A stretch of DNA of 9,247 bases from Chlamydiia bacterium (GTDB lineage: Bacteria > Chlamydiota > Chlamydiia > Chlamydiales > FEN-1388). The DNA lies in the NCBI GenBank assembly GCA_023269335.1, contig JAHFTM010000028.1, positions 2,161 through 11,407 on the forward strand, written 5' to 3'. The notes under the pieces were generated by a model. It worked only from the letters and a program-made list of their open reading frames with translations, was not told the origin of the DNA and ran no database searches. Below are positions 1 to 5,663 of the stretch, one piece after another. Made by a program: the position numbers and the translations under genes. Numbering within the stretch: the first letter of the stretch is position 1; every line of letters starts with the position of its first letter.

Positions 1-305
1 TTAAAGCCGATAGAAAAATTGGGCATTGGCAACGCGCCTATAAGCCTTACAATCCAGTGTATGAAAGGGTTATAAAACATATATTCAATGATCAAAGGTC
101 TGACTGAAAAAGAGCGCAATAAGGGAACAGTCACTATCAATGGATCAACAATGACCGCTGGATGATTGGGCATAAAAAGGACGCCATTTTTTTCTTTTGC
201 AACTTGCTCTTTTACAGCCTCAAGCCCTTTGTAGGTAATTTTATAACGCAACCTCAAAACAAGTTGAATCAGTATACACATCAACTGTAAAAGTATTTTT
301 TTCAT
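1..305 (-). CDS. Phospholipid/glycerol acyltransferase (PlsC/LPLAT family), N-terminal part only
   Basis: The minus strand is open from an ATG at 305 to the left edge, giving about 100 residues of an incomplete gene. GGAGG followed by AACCG precedes the ATG, a very good ribosome site. The protein starts with a hydrophobic helix (about residues 4-18), then YKITYKGLE, then LFMPNHPAVIVDP, which is the NH...D catalytic block of acyltransferases that place an acyl chain on glycerol-3-phosphate or lysophospholipid at the inner membrane. It continues with RPLIIEYMFYNPF and IGALPMPNF, typical of the acyltransferase domain that in some bacteria, chlamydiae included, is fused to an acyl-ACP/AMP-binding ligase (Aas-like). 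Whether the ligase half exists here lies outside the window. One oddity is that five residues, not the usual four, separate the catalytic His and Asp. Family assignment is fairly sure; the exact substrate is not. Confidence 0.8.
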   Translation of the reverse strand, partial: MKKILLQLMCILIQLVLRLRYKITYKGLEAVKEQVAKEKNGVLFMPNHPAVIVDPLIVTVPLLRSFSVRPLIIEYMFYNPFIHWIVRLIGALPMPNFSIGF

Positions 306-523
306 CGGTTCCTCCAAAAAGAACTAGCCATTGTGAAATATCTTTTCGAAAAAAACAAGCATACGTTCATCAAAAATGTTATTTTTCTCTCTTGACATGA
401 GTGCTTTATGGAAAAACAACTATATTTTTTATTTACAAAATTTCCAAAAAAAATAGATGATGGTTGCTTGAAATTCAAATGTTCGGCATACGTGAATGAC
501 ACCGAATGTGTAGAAAAGTGGAA

Positions 524-528
524 AGGAG
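524..528 (+). promoter_or_regulatory. Shine-Dalgarno site fixing the start at 537
   Basis: AGGAG lies 8 bases upstream of the ATG at 537. The in-frame ATG at 408 has no comparable site, so the shorter protein is preferred. The 231 bases between this start and the divergent acyltransferase start hold the 5' regions of both genes. A TATATT at 421-426 is a possible -10 for the plus strand, but no well-spaced -35 goes with it. Confidence 0.6.
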
Positions 529-536
529 CAAAGATT

Positions 537-1331
537 ATGAAACAAAACCTCTTAAATCGCAATGCAGTTGAAGAGCTACAAAGCAGCCCGAGCCTCACTG
601 AAAGTTTACTTTTGAAAACATCTATTGAAACTCAAAATTCAACACCGACTCCACTGCCTGACGAACTTTTTGCAACTTCTTATGCCATCATTGGGAAAAA
701 AAAATCCTCAAAACAAGATCGTGAAGAACAAACGCGCAGAAAAAAAACATTTGTGCAAAAAGTGTTTTTAGAACTTGTCAGCAAATTTTCGGAAGAAGAC
801 TTGCAAGCGCTCTTGTATCTGGATTTTTACCAGGAACTGTGTAGCGGCATTACACCGCAAGGGGCAAATAATCAAAGTCTTCATTTTCTGCACCGGCCCA
901 TGTCACCTTATTTTATTAGTGAGCAAAAAGGAAACCAGCCCCCATCAAAAGTGCGCCATGCTTCACTGAAATTGCGCTTTTTGAAAATGGCGCACAAAAG
1001 AATTATAGCTATTCGACCAAAAGACCATTTCCAGCTTGCCTGCACTCTCTCTAGCCTTTGGGAACAGGCGATTCGCATTGTCGAACAGCAAAATCACGTT
1101 GGTTCAACTCTGCATATATTTGCAGAACAGCTCGTCGCTTATGGCAAACTTGTACCACCAGCTTTTTGTCCTTTAGAAGAAAAGAAAAATTTGGTTCATA
1201 TCTCTTCTTATAGAATGACAACGAAGTCAGTCTGTACGAAAGTAAAAGCAGATCAGAGCTGTAAGATACAAGAATTCATCGATATCGCGCTCCAATTTGG
1301 TTATGAATACTTTGGCATAGCGGAGCTGTAA
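537..1331 (+). CDS. Unrecognised protein, 264 aa, lineage-specific hypothetical
   Basis: I do not recognise this protein. The frame is open from an ATG at 408, but the start at 537 is chosen because AGGAG sits 8 bases before it; the extra 43 residues of the long version look like translated leader. The chosen product has a Ser/Thr/Pro-rich, probably flexible first ~45 residues, a basic stretch around residues 53-72 (GKKKSSK and TRRKKTF), then a mostly helical-looking body with FSEEDLQALLYLDFYQEL and LWEQAIRIVEQQNH, ending in FGYEYFGIAEL. There is no signal peptide, membrane helix or familiar catalytic motif. It is followed after 79 bases by a second unknown gene on the same strand, and both may share the terminator at 2294-2326. 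A flexible polar N-terminus on a soluble body would fit a secreted effector in an intracellular bacterium, but that is only inference. Confidence 0.65.
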   Translation: MKQNLLNRNAVEELQSSPSLTESLLLKTSIETQNSTPTPLPDELFATSYAIIGKKKSSKQDREEQTRRKKTFVQKVFLELVSKFSEEDLQALLYLDFYQELCSGITPQGANNQSLHFLHRPMSPYFISEQKGNQPPSKVRHASLKLRFLKMAHKRIIAIRPKDHFQLACTLSSLWEQAIRIVEQQNHVGSTLHIFAEQLVAYGKLVPPAFCPLEEKKNLVHISSYRMTTKSVCTKVKADQSCKIQEFIDIALQFGYEYFGIAEL

Positions 1332-1410
1332 GAGATTATATTGAGACTCCCTTGTGTTTTTTTTGTTTGAAAATGGCGACTTTTAGACTACTACTGCCTT
1401 AAGTAAATAC

Positions 1411-2271
1411 GTGTATGACAAAAGTGGTATTGTAGAAACAGTTGCTCCCATTTTTTCCAGCGGCCCTACATTTTCCAAACCTCTCGTTGCTTTTTTCATC
1501 TTGCCTCAGTACAATCGCGGTCTTACAAAATATCTATCAGGAGTTTTTGAATCAATGCAGTATGAAGAGCAACTACGCGCTATTACATGCGCTCAATGGA
1601 ACACGCATTACCTCACAAACGAAGCACTTGTAAACAAAAGATTTGATATTCTTCAGCATGAAATTTTTGGAATAAAAATTGGCTCTCTTGTTGGTCGTGT
1701 CTGTAAACTTTTACACTTAGATACCTTTGAATCTGTACGGAAGTTTTTTATTTGCAGCGATCTGCAGGCAGCTTGCAGAATTATAAAAACCACAATAATT
1801 CTTACAAATCAAATTTCTAAACTCTCTACCGATGAAAAACGGACTCTTTTTGATGCGGTTGCAAAAACGGTCAATACCCTTATAAACCATGTAAACTCAA
1901 AACGCATTGACTCTGAAAAGCTTCCTTCCGAATGCACCATCGATATAGCAAAGCTTTTTGCTATGAGCCCTAAAAATGATACTCTTGCTCCCCTTTCACC
2001 GAGTAAAGAGTCTTCTGTTCCAGTTCAAATTTTGGCAGCGCCATCCTCCCCTCCCGCTTCTCTCGCCTTGTCATCGGATGAAACAATAGAACCTAAAGCT
2101 ACCGATAAGGTAGCAAGCTCCGATGTTGTCCCAAAGACACAGGTTTTTACAGCAGCACTACGTGCAAAAAAACCGAAGCGTGGCAAGAAACCTACACCGG
2201 TGGGCCAGATAAGAAGAGTAAGTGCACGACTGGTTGAAAAGCAAGTAAAAGCACATAGTTTACCCGGTTAA
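1411..2271 (+). CDS. Unrecognised protein with Pro/Ser-rich tail and basic C-terminus, 286 aa
   Basis: I do not recognise this protein. The longest version starts at a GTG at 1411 without a ribosome site; the frame is closed upstream by TAG at 1384. An internal ATG at 1555 (residue 49) has AGGAG 11 bases upstream, so the true start is uncertain. Residues 1 to about 185 look folded and largely helical, with several Cys. From about residue 187 the composition changes: LAPLSPSKESSVP, then AAPSSPPASLALSSDE, a low-complexity disordered linker. The end is strongly basic (RAKKPKRGKKP, then QIRRVSARLVEKQVK). A folded domain, a disordered linker and a Lys/Arg tail could suit nucleic-acid binding or an exported effector; neither is shown by a motif. 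The gene is followed closely by the strong terminator at 2294-2326. It shows no obvious similarity to the preceding gene. Confidence 0.65.
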   Translation: MYDKSGIVETVAPIFSSGPTFSKPLVAFFILPQYNRGLTKYLSGVFESMQYEEQLRAITCAQWNTHYLTNEALVNKRFDILQHEIFGIKIGSLVGRVCKLLHLDTFESVRKFFICSDLQAACRIIKTTIILTNQISKLSTDEKRTLFDAVAKTVNTLINHVNSKRIDSEKLPSECTIDIAKLFAMSPKNDTLAPLSPSKESSVPVQILAAPSSPPASLALSSDETIEPKATDKVASSDVVPKTQVFTAALRAKKPKRGKKPTPVGQIRRVSARLVEKQVKAHSLPG

Positions 2272-2293
2272 GGAAGGGATGGGAATATTAAGA

Positions 2294-2326
2294 AAAACCA
2301 AAGCAAGCGTTACTTGCTTTGGTTTT
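2294..2326. terminator. Bidirectional rho-independent terminator
   Basis: Two perfect 14-base arms (AAAACCAAAGCAAG and its complement) flank a 5-base loop CGTTA. Each arm begins or ends in AAAA/TTTT, so the hairpin has a U-tract in RNA from either strand. It sits between two converging genes, 22 bases after the plus-strand stop at 2271 and 7 bases beyond the minus-strand stop at 2334, and can end both transcripts. Confidence 0.9.
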
Positions 2327-2333
2327 GAATGAG

Positions 2334-2716
2334 TTAGGCAAAAAATCCAAGCCAGAAAAGTAAAAGTCCATAGACAAGCGGAATAATACCCATCAAGCGA
2401 AAGTTTGGATTACTGATAAGCTTTTGCGACCACTTGATCATCCTGTCATGGCAAAAGAGAGCCAAAATACCACGGATAACTTGTAGATAACCAAGAAAAG
2501 TCACTAAAACAGCAAGATCCATTGACCATCGGTTATACAGACTGAGAATGACAAAACCAATCAGCAAGTTGAGCATTGCGCCTAAATAATAGGCCGCCGG
2601 CGTAGCTTTTATAGATGTCCACAACTTATCAACTTCTGCGTTCTTAAGAGCGTCCATAAACTTATAACAATAAGAATTGGACCGAATATACTAGCTAGCC
2701 ATACCGCTTGTTCCAT
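2334..2716 (-). CDS. Small four-helix membrane protein, apparently split by a -1 frameshift
   Basis: The minus-strand frame from 2657 to 2334 encodes 107 residues with three hydrophobic helices (AYYLGAMLNLLIGFVIL; LAVLVTFLGYLQVIRGILAL; MGIIPLVYGLLLFWLGFF). Its ATG at 2657 has no ribosome site. Upstream, an ATG at 2716 follows AAGGAGG by 5 bases and opens another frame reading MEQAVWLASIFGPILIVIS then LWTLLR, a typical first helix. That frame ends at a TAA at 2609-2611. Joined by one -1 step near 2620-2650 the two give a protein of about 126 residues that resembles the widespread small four-helix inner-membrane proteins of unknown role. The gene is therefore either a recent pseudogene, a sequencing error, or a recoded gene; no classic slippery heptamer is visible. 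It is the last gene of the rsfS operon, 43 bases past the Nudix gene, and ends at the strong terminator. The 107-residue part alone could be translated as 2334-2657. Confidence 0.7.
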
Positions 2717-2721
2717 CATTG

Positions 2722-2726
2722 CCTCC
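2722..2726 (-). promoter_or_regulatory. Shine-Dalgarno site for the upstream frame of the split membrane protein
   Basis: On the minus strand AAGGAGG is followed by CAATG and then ATG at 2716 (a second ATG at 2719 overlaps this spacer). This is among the best ribosome sites in the window and marks the true 5' end of the membrane-protein gene, in a frame different from its main body. Confidence 0.75.
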
Positions 2727-2759
2727 TTGATGTTTTTTGTATATAGGCTGACAGTACGT

Positions 2760-3194
2760 CTAAATAAAATATTTGTCAATTACCTTTGAAACCTTCTCCA
2801 GAACTGTTCGAGCTTCTTGAAACGTAACGAGAGCCTGCGCTTTTTCTAGCGTAAGCCATAGACCATTTTTAATCTCTTTTTCCTGTAGTGCTTCTTTGCC
2901 TGAAACTTTTGCAATGTAATAGGTACATGTTTTATCAACAACAATACCTTCTTTGGTGAATTGATACTGCTCTACAATCGGTACTTGGGAAAAAAGCTGC
3001 GTAACACTCAGGCTAGTCTCTTCGAAAAGCTCACGTTTAGCGGTCTCTAAGCCAGTTTCATCTTTTTCTGGATGACCTTTGGGACAGGCCCAATGCCCTT
3101 TTTGATGCTGTACTAAAAAAACTTCCCAAACTCCTTGATTTTGCCTTAAGGGAACAATACCAAACGAGTGTTCTTTAAGCATTCGATCCGCCAT
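2760..3194 (-). CDS. Nudix hydrolase, Ap4A-hydrolase/MutT-like
   Basis: This 144-residue protein carries a Nudix box from Gly40 to Leu62: G-x5-E46-x7-R54-E55-L-F-E58-E59-T-S-L. The acidic residues bind Mg2+ for cleavage of a nucleoside diphosphate linked to another group. The consensus Gly near the end of the box is Ser61. The preceding HWACPKGHPEKDE and the short length resemble bacterial bis(5'-nucleosyl)-tetraphosphatases (asymmetrical) and the Nudix protein that I recall following fabF in Chlamydia. Substrate choice between Ap4A and other nucleotides cannot be read from the sequence. The start lies only 2 bases after the fabF stop, so translation is probably coupled; there is no clear ribosome site, and ATG at codon 5 is an alternative start. 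A cytosolic house-cleaning role is the usual expectation. Confidence 0.87.
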   Translation of the reverse strand: MADRMLKEHSFGIVPLRQNQGVWEVFLVQHQKGHWACPKGHPEKDETGLETAKRELFEETSLSVTQLFSQVPIVEQYQFTKEGIVVDKTCTYYIAKVSGKEALQEKEIKNGLWLTLEKAQALVTFQEARTVLEKVSKVIDKYFI

Positions 3195-3196
3195 TT

Positions 3197-4444
3197 TTAT
3201 TCTTTAAAAGGAGCAAAAACCAGTGTTGCATTATGTCCACCAAAGCCAAACGAGTTAGAAATAGCTACTTCGATAGCATATTTTTCTGCCTTTGTTGGCA
3301 AATCAAAATCAATGATAGACTCAGGGTCTTCTAGATTAATCGTTGGGTGAATGTATCCAGTATGAATAGCTTTTACCGTAGCAACAGCTTCTAAGCCACC
3401 TGCAGCACCCAAGGCATGACCGATCATAGACTTGGTGGCATTCATCTTGATCTTTTGAGGACGCAAGAAAACTTTCTTTAAAGCCGTGACTTCAGCAATA
3501 TCACCAAGTGGTGTTGATGTTGCGTGGGCATTGATGTAGTTTACCTGATCTGGATGGACATCAGCCTCTTTCAGTGCTTTATGCAAACAAAGAGCTATTC
3601 CTTCGCCATCTTCTCTTGGATTTGTCATATGATAAGCATCACAAGATATACCACCGCCTAAGTATTCGGCATAAATTGTAGCATTGCGTTTTTGTGCATG
3701 CTCGAGGCTTTCTAATATCAAAATACCCGCACCGTCTCCCATGACAAAACCATCACGCTTCTTGTCAAAAGGACGCGATGCTTTCGTTGGTTCATCATTT
3801 CTTTCAGACAATGCTTTGCAAGCAATAAAGCCACCAAGGCCTATCTGAGAGATAGGAGCTTCCACACCCCCACATATCATGATGTCAGCTTCACCTTTGG
3901 CAATATGGTCTGCTGCTGCGATAATTGAGTTGTTGCCAGTAGCGCACGCAGTGGAAATAGGATAGTTTGGCCCCATAAAACCAAGATCAACGGCTAAAAG
4001 AGCACCGCCCATGTTGGGCAAAATAAAGGGAACAAAAAACGGTGTAATTCGGCTGTAGCCCTTCTCTAGAAGGTTTTTTGCTCCTTCAAAAAAGACACTC
4101 ATGCCGCCCATACCAGAGCCAAGTATAACGCCTGCTCGCTTTTTATCTAAATCAGGTGGGATAACTGGATACAGCCCTGCATGTTCAAGAGCTTTTTTCC
4201 CGGCAACAAGAGCATAGGCTATGTATCTATCAACACGTCTTGCTTGTTTTTTATCGATATACTCACCTGGATCAAAATCAGCTACTTGTGCTGCAAAGCG
4301 CGTAGGAAAATCGCTGCATGGAAAATCGGTGATCGTCTTTACGCCGCTTTCACCTGCAAGCAGTTTGTTATAAAATATATCCACATTTTGGCCAAAACAG
4401 GAAGCAACTCCCATCCCTGTCACTACAATGCGTTTTTTCTTCAT
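3197..4444 (-). CDS. fabF: Beta-ketoacyl-[ACP] synthase II
   Basis: The enzyme condenses malonyl-ACP with a growing acyl-ACP in type II fatty-acid synthesis in the cytosol. At 415 residues it has the normal FabF length and every landmark: N-terminal RIVVTGMGVASCFG, the active-site Cys167 in STACATGNNSI, His307 in NAHATSTPLGD, Lys338 in NATKSMIGH, His343 in the same segment, and the C-terminal NSFGFGGHNATLVF with the Phe gate that distinguishes the elongating synthases. The Cys-His-His triad marks it as KAS I/II rather than KAS III (FabH). GAGGA sits a few bases before the ATG at 4444. It lies 24 bases downstream of rsfS and 2 bases upstream of the Nudix gene, one operon by spacing. It may supply acyl chains for phospholipid synthesis, in which the acyltransferase at the left edge also takes part. 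Confidence 0.96.
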   Translation of the reverse strand: MKKKRIVVTGMGVASCFGQNVDIFYNKLLAGESGVKTITDFPCSDFPTRFAAQVADFDPGEYIDKKQARRVDRYIAYALVAGKKALEHAGLYPVIPPDLDKKRAGVILGSGMGGMSVFFEGAKNLLEKGYSRITPFFVPFILPNMGGALLAVDLGFMGPNYPISTACATGNNSIIAAADHIAKGEADIMICGGVEAPISQIGLGGFIACKALSERNDEPTKASRPFDKKRDGFVMGDGAGILILESLEHAQKRNATIYAEYLGGGISCDAYHMTNPREDGEGIALCLHKALKEADVHPDQVNYINAHATSTPLGDIAEVTALKKVFLRPQKIKMNATKSMIGHALGAAGGLEAVATVKAIHTGYIHPTINLEDPESIIDFDLPTKAEKYAIEVAISNSFGFGGHNATLVFAPFKE

Positions 4445-4468
4445 TATTTCCTCGTTATGTAATTTTCA

Positions 4469-4837
4469 TTATGTATACACAAATGAAAGCTCAACAATTT
4501 TTCCCTCTTTCCATACTTGTTCAAGGGCATATTTTTCTCTGAGGTCTGGAATAAAAAAATGGATGATAATATTACCATAATCTAGCGCAATCCAATCTCC
4601 TTCACTCACACCTTCAATATGCATGGGCTTTCTATTTTTCTCGCGAAACAGGTCCATCACGATACTTGCTAACCCTTTCACATGCCTTTCAACAGTACCT
4701 TCAGCAACAATAAAATAGTCTGTCATTGAAGAGACACCCCTGACATCCAGTGTCACAATATTAAAGCCTTTTTTATCAAAAATTGTTTGACAAATTTCTT
4801 GTAAAAACAGTTCTTCAGTAGAGGATTTTTTACTCAT
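4469..4837 (-). CDS. rsfS: Ribosomal silencing factor RsfS (Iojap/YbeB family)
   Basis: RsfS binds ribosomal protein L14 (uL14) and blocks joining of the 50S and 30S subunits, lowering translation during starvation or stationary phase. The 122-residue product shows the family signature FDKKGFNIVTLDVRGVSSMT followed by DYFIVAEG, then RHVKGLA, and EGVSEGDWIALDYGNIIIHF near residues 75-94, with the usual length. The ATG at 4837 has only a weak GGA upstream. It is the first gene of the minus-strand unit with fabF and the Nudix gene; a TATAAT in a palindrome lies about 28 bases upstream. In many bacteria rsfS directly follows nadD. Here nadD is on the same strand but about 1.5 kb upstream, beyond a TetR/SnoaL pair. 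Confidence 0.95.
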   Translation of the reverse strand: MSKKSSTEELFLQEICQTIFDKKGFNIVTLDVRGVSSMTDYFIVAEGTVERHVKGLASIVMDLFREKNRKPMHIEGVSEGDWIALDYGNIIIHFFIPDLREKYALEQVWKEGKIVELSFVYT

Positions 4838-4863
4838 TCAGACATCCAAAAAAATTAACCTAC

Positions 4864-4880
4864 CATTATAGCCTATAATG
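4864..4880. repeat. Perfect 17-bp palindrome over the rsfS -10 region
   Basis: CATTATAG-C-CTATAATG is an exact inverted repeat with 8-base arms. It places TATAAT on both strands; the minus-strand copy (4870 to 4865) is well placed to be the -10 of rsfS, with a start about 20 bases before the ATG. The matching -35 is poor (TTTTTG at 17 bp, TTGCAA at 14 bp), so either an activator helps or the palindrome is an operator. Confidence 0.6.
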
Positions 4881-4899
4881 TCTTTTGCAAAAACATCTT

Positions 4900-4928
4900 T
4901 TGACAGCACAATTTTAGCGACTTTTCAT
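4900..4928 (+). promoter_or_regulatory. Candidate plus-strand promoter for the small ORF at 5047
   Basis: A perfect -35 TTGACA (4900-4905) is followed after 17 bases by TTTCAT (4923-4928), a 4-of-6 match to the -10 consensus. Transcription would start near 4935 and run through a leader of about 110 bases to the small ORF. It diverges from the rsfS promoter. Confidence 0.35.
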
Positions 4929-5046
4929 AAACTGCAAAATGGCGCCAGTAGACGTGCATCAGAACAATAAAGGTAAAAATAAGGTCTAATAACGTGAGAA
5001 AACCTATTGCAAAAGACCTTTAAAAGGACCTTGCAAAGGAATTTTT

Positions 5047-5175
5047 ATGAATGATTGTGATGATGGAAATGGAGAGAGAATGTGCGTGATGATTCAAGGA
5101 CTTGAGATAAAGTTATCTTCACGACACTTCTCCATACATAATTACAAAAGAACGACATCTTCTATACTATATTAA
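5047..5175 (+). CDS. Possible 42-residue small protein of unknown function
   Basis: An ATG at 5047 follows AAAGGA by about 6 bases, a good ribosome site, and opens a 42-codon frame ending in TAA at 5173-5175. The peptide starts MNDCDDGNGERMCVMIQG and ends in a basic, polar stretch NYKRTTSSILY. It has no signal peptide or membrane helix and I do not recognise it. Support comes from its setting: a candidate promoter 150 bases upstream, a foldable leader, and an inverted repeat 16 bases after the stop, making a self-contained unit in an otherwise gene-free gap. Against it are the small size and the chance frequency of such frames. The transcript could instead be a non-coding RNA. Confidence 0.3.
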   Translation: MNDCDDGNGERMCVMIQGLEIKLSSRHFSIHNYKRTTSSILY

Positions 5176-5190
5176 TAATTTATATCTAGT

Positions 5191-5217
5191 ATAAAAATAG
5201 CCATCCCCTATTTTTAT
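5191..5217. terminator. AT-rich inverted repeat, probable bidirectional terminator
   Basis: Perfect 10-base arms ATAAAAATAG and CTATTTTTAT flank the loop CCATCCC. The stem has only one G-C pair, so it is weaker than a classic terminator, but U-rich descending arms occur on both strands. It lies 28 bases past the SnoaL-like gene (minus) and 16 bases past the small ORF (plus), where a terminator for either is expected. Confidence 0.5.
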
Positions 5218-5244
5218 TCTTCAATTTTCTTCGGTATACGTTGC

Positions 5245-5595
5245 CTATTTCTTACTAGGTAAGCTCGCATCAAAAAAGATTTCTATTTTTTCAATGAGAC
5301 CCTCTTTGATGTTTAGGAGAACAGCTGAAGGGAAAATTCCCGCAGGTGGTGGGAAATCTAAATCAACGACTACCATAGCTTGAGCCTCGTTGCCAAACTT
5401 GGCGCGTATTGTAAGAGTTTTAAAAAGAGTAAAAAGCTTCTTTGCTGCCTCGAGAACAGCATCTTTGCCTCGCATTTGAGCAATTGGGCTTGTGAACTGC
5501 ACCTCGGGATGCAAATACTGACTCATGGCTGTGCTATTTTTCTGGCCTAGTGCTGTGTAGTAGGATTCTGCTATGGCTATGGGTTTATTTTTCAT
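5245..5595 (-). CDS. SnoaL/NTF2-like domain protein
   Basis: The 116-residue product is a single NTF2-like cone-shaped domain: an N-terminal helix (AESYYTALGQKN), the signature YLHPEVQFTSPIAQMRGKD, a helix, and three or so strands ending in LIEKIEIFFDASLP. Members include polyketide cyclases, isomerases and many small-molecule-binding proteins; sequence alone does not show a substrate, and I see no clear catalytic pair. The ATG at 5595 has AGGAG about 7 bases upstream. It is transcribed away from the TetR-family gene, 61 bases distant, through a very good promoter (5635-5663). That layout suggests the regulator controls it, and that the protein handles or binds the regulator's ligand or a related compound. 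The pair looks like an accessory module among housekeeping genes. Confidence 0.85.
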   Translation of the reverse strand: MKNKPIAIAESYYTALGQKNSTAMSQYLHPEVQFTSPIAQMRGKDAVLEAAKKLFTLFKTLTIRAKFGNEAQAMVVVDLDFPPPAGIFPSAVLLNIKEGLIEKIEIFFDASLPSKK

Positions 5596-5618
5596 AACGC
5601 TTCTCCTTTTGATTTTTT

Positions 5619-5647
5619 TTGACGATAAATATTGAATATAGTAGACT
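5619..5647 (+). promoter_or_regulatory. Candidate tetR promoter
   Basis: TTGACG (5619-5624), a 17-base spacer and TAGACT (5642-5647) form a plausible sigma-70-type promoter. Transcription would start around 5654, just before the ATG at 5657, so the mRNA would be leaderless or nearly so. This fits the absence of any ribosome site. TATAGT at 5637-5642 is an alternative -10. Confidence 0.45.
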
Positions 5648-5663
5648 ATAGTTAATATGTCAA
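5635..5663 (-). promoter_or_regulatory. Promoter of the SnoaL-like gene
   Basis: On the minus strand TTGACA (5663 to 5658) and TATATT (5640 to 5635) are separated by exactly 17 bases. The start would be near 5628, giving a leader of about 33 bases with a good ribosome site. The -35 overlaps the tetR start codon and the spacer holds the palindrome at 5637-5652, so a bound repressor would block it. Confidence 0.75.
5637..5652. promoter_or_regulatory. Candidate TetR-family operator
   Basis: TATAGT-AG-ACTATA is a perfect inverted repeat with 6-base arms (5637-5650), overlapped by the self-complementary ACTATAGT (5645-5652). It lies in the spacer of the SnoaL promoter and over the candidate -10 of tetR, the usual place for an operator controlling a divergent pair. 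Confidence 0.55.

Larger units (their letters stand above)
4838..5244. other. 407-base gap rich in regulatory-looking structure
   Basis: The gap between rsfS and the SnoaL-like gene contains, in order: a 17-bp palindrome with TATAAT (4864-4880), the palindrome TTTTGCAAAA (4883-4892), a plus-strand TTGACA (4900-4905), a 7-bp stem pair AAGGTCT/AGACCTT (4981-4987 and 5014-5020), a 42-codon ORF (5047-5175), and an AT-rich inverted repeat (5191-5217). The word TTGCAAA recurs three times. No conserved gene is recognisable in it. Confidence 0.6.

Noticed and set aside
392..426. Perfect TTGACA (392-397) with TATATT (421-426) as a promoter for the first unknown gene
   Set aside because: The spacing is 23 bases, too long for a sigma-70-type promoter, and no acceptable -10 lies at 16-18 bases.
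302..598. 98-codon minus-strand open frame overlapping the start of the first unknown gene
   Set aside because: It covers the 5' part of the plus-strand gene and the divergent promoter region, has no ribosome site, and its composition (many Phe, Ser, Cys) is that of a reversed lysine-rich coding strand.
1332..1410. Run of eight T (1357-1364) as a terminator after the first unknown gene
   Set aside because: No stable stem precedes the T-run; only 3-base pairing can be drawn.
2615..2657. Programmed -1 frameshift site in the membrane-protein gene
   Set aside because: No X-XXY-YYZ slippery heptamer occurs in the region where the two frames must join, so simple mutation or sequence error is preferred over recoding.
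5105..5118. Inverted repeat AGATAA-AG-TTATCT as an operator
   Set aside because: It lies within the possible small ORF with no promoter next to it; a 6-base-arm repeat in AT-rich DNA is easily due to chance.
5163..5193. Inverted repeat TATACTA/TAGTATA as a second terminator
   Set aside because: The stem is seven bases, almost all A-T, with a 17-base loop and no U-tract on either side; the repeat at 5191-5217 is the better candidate.
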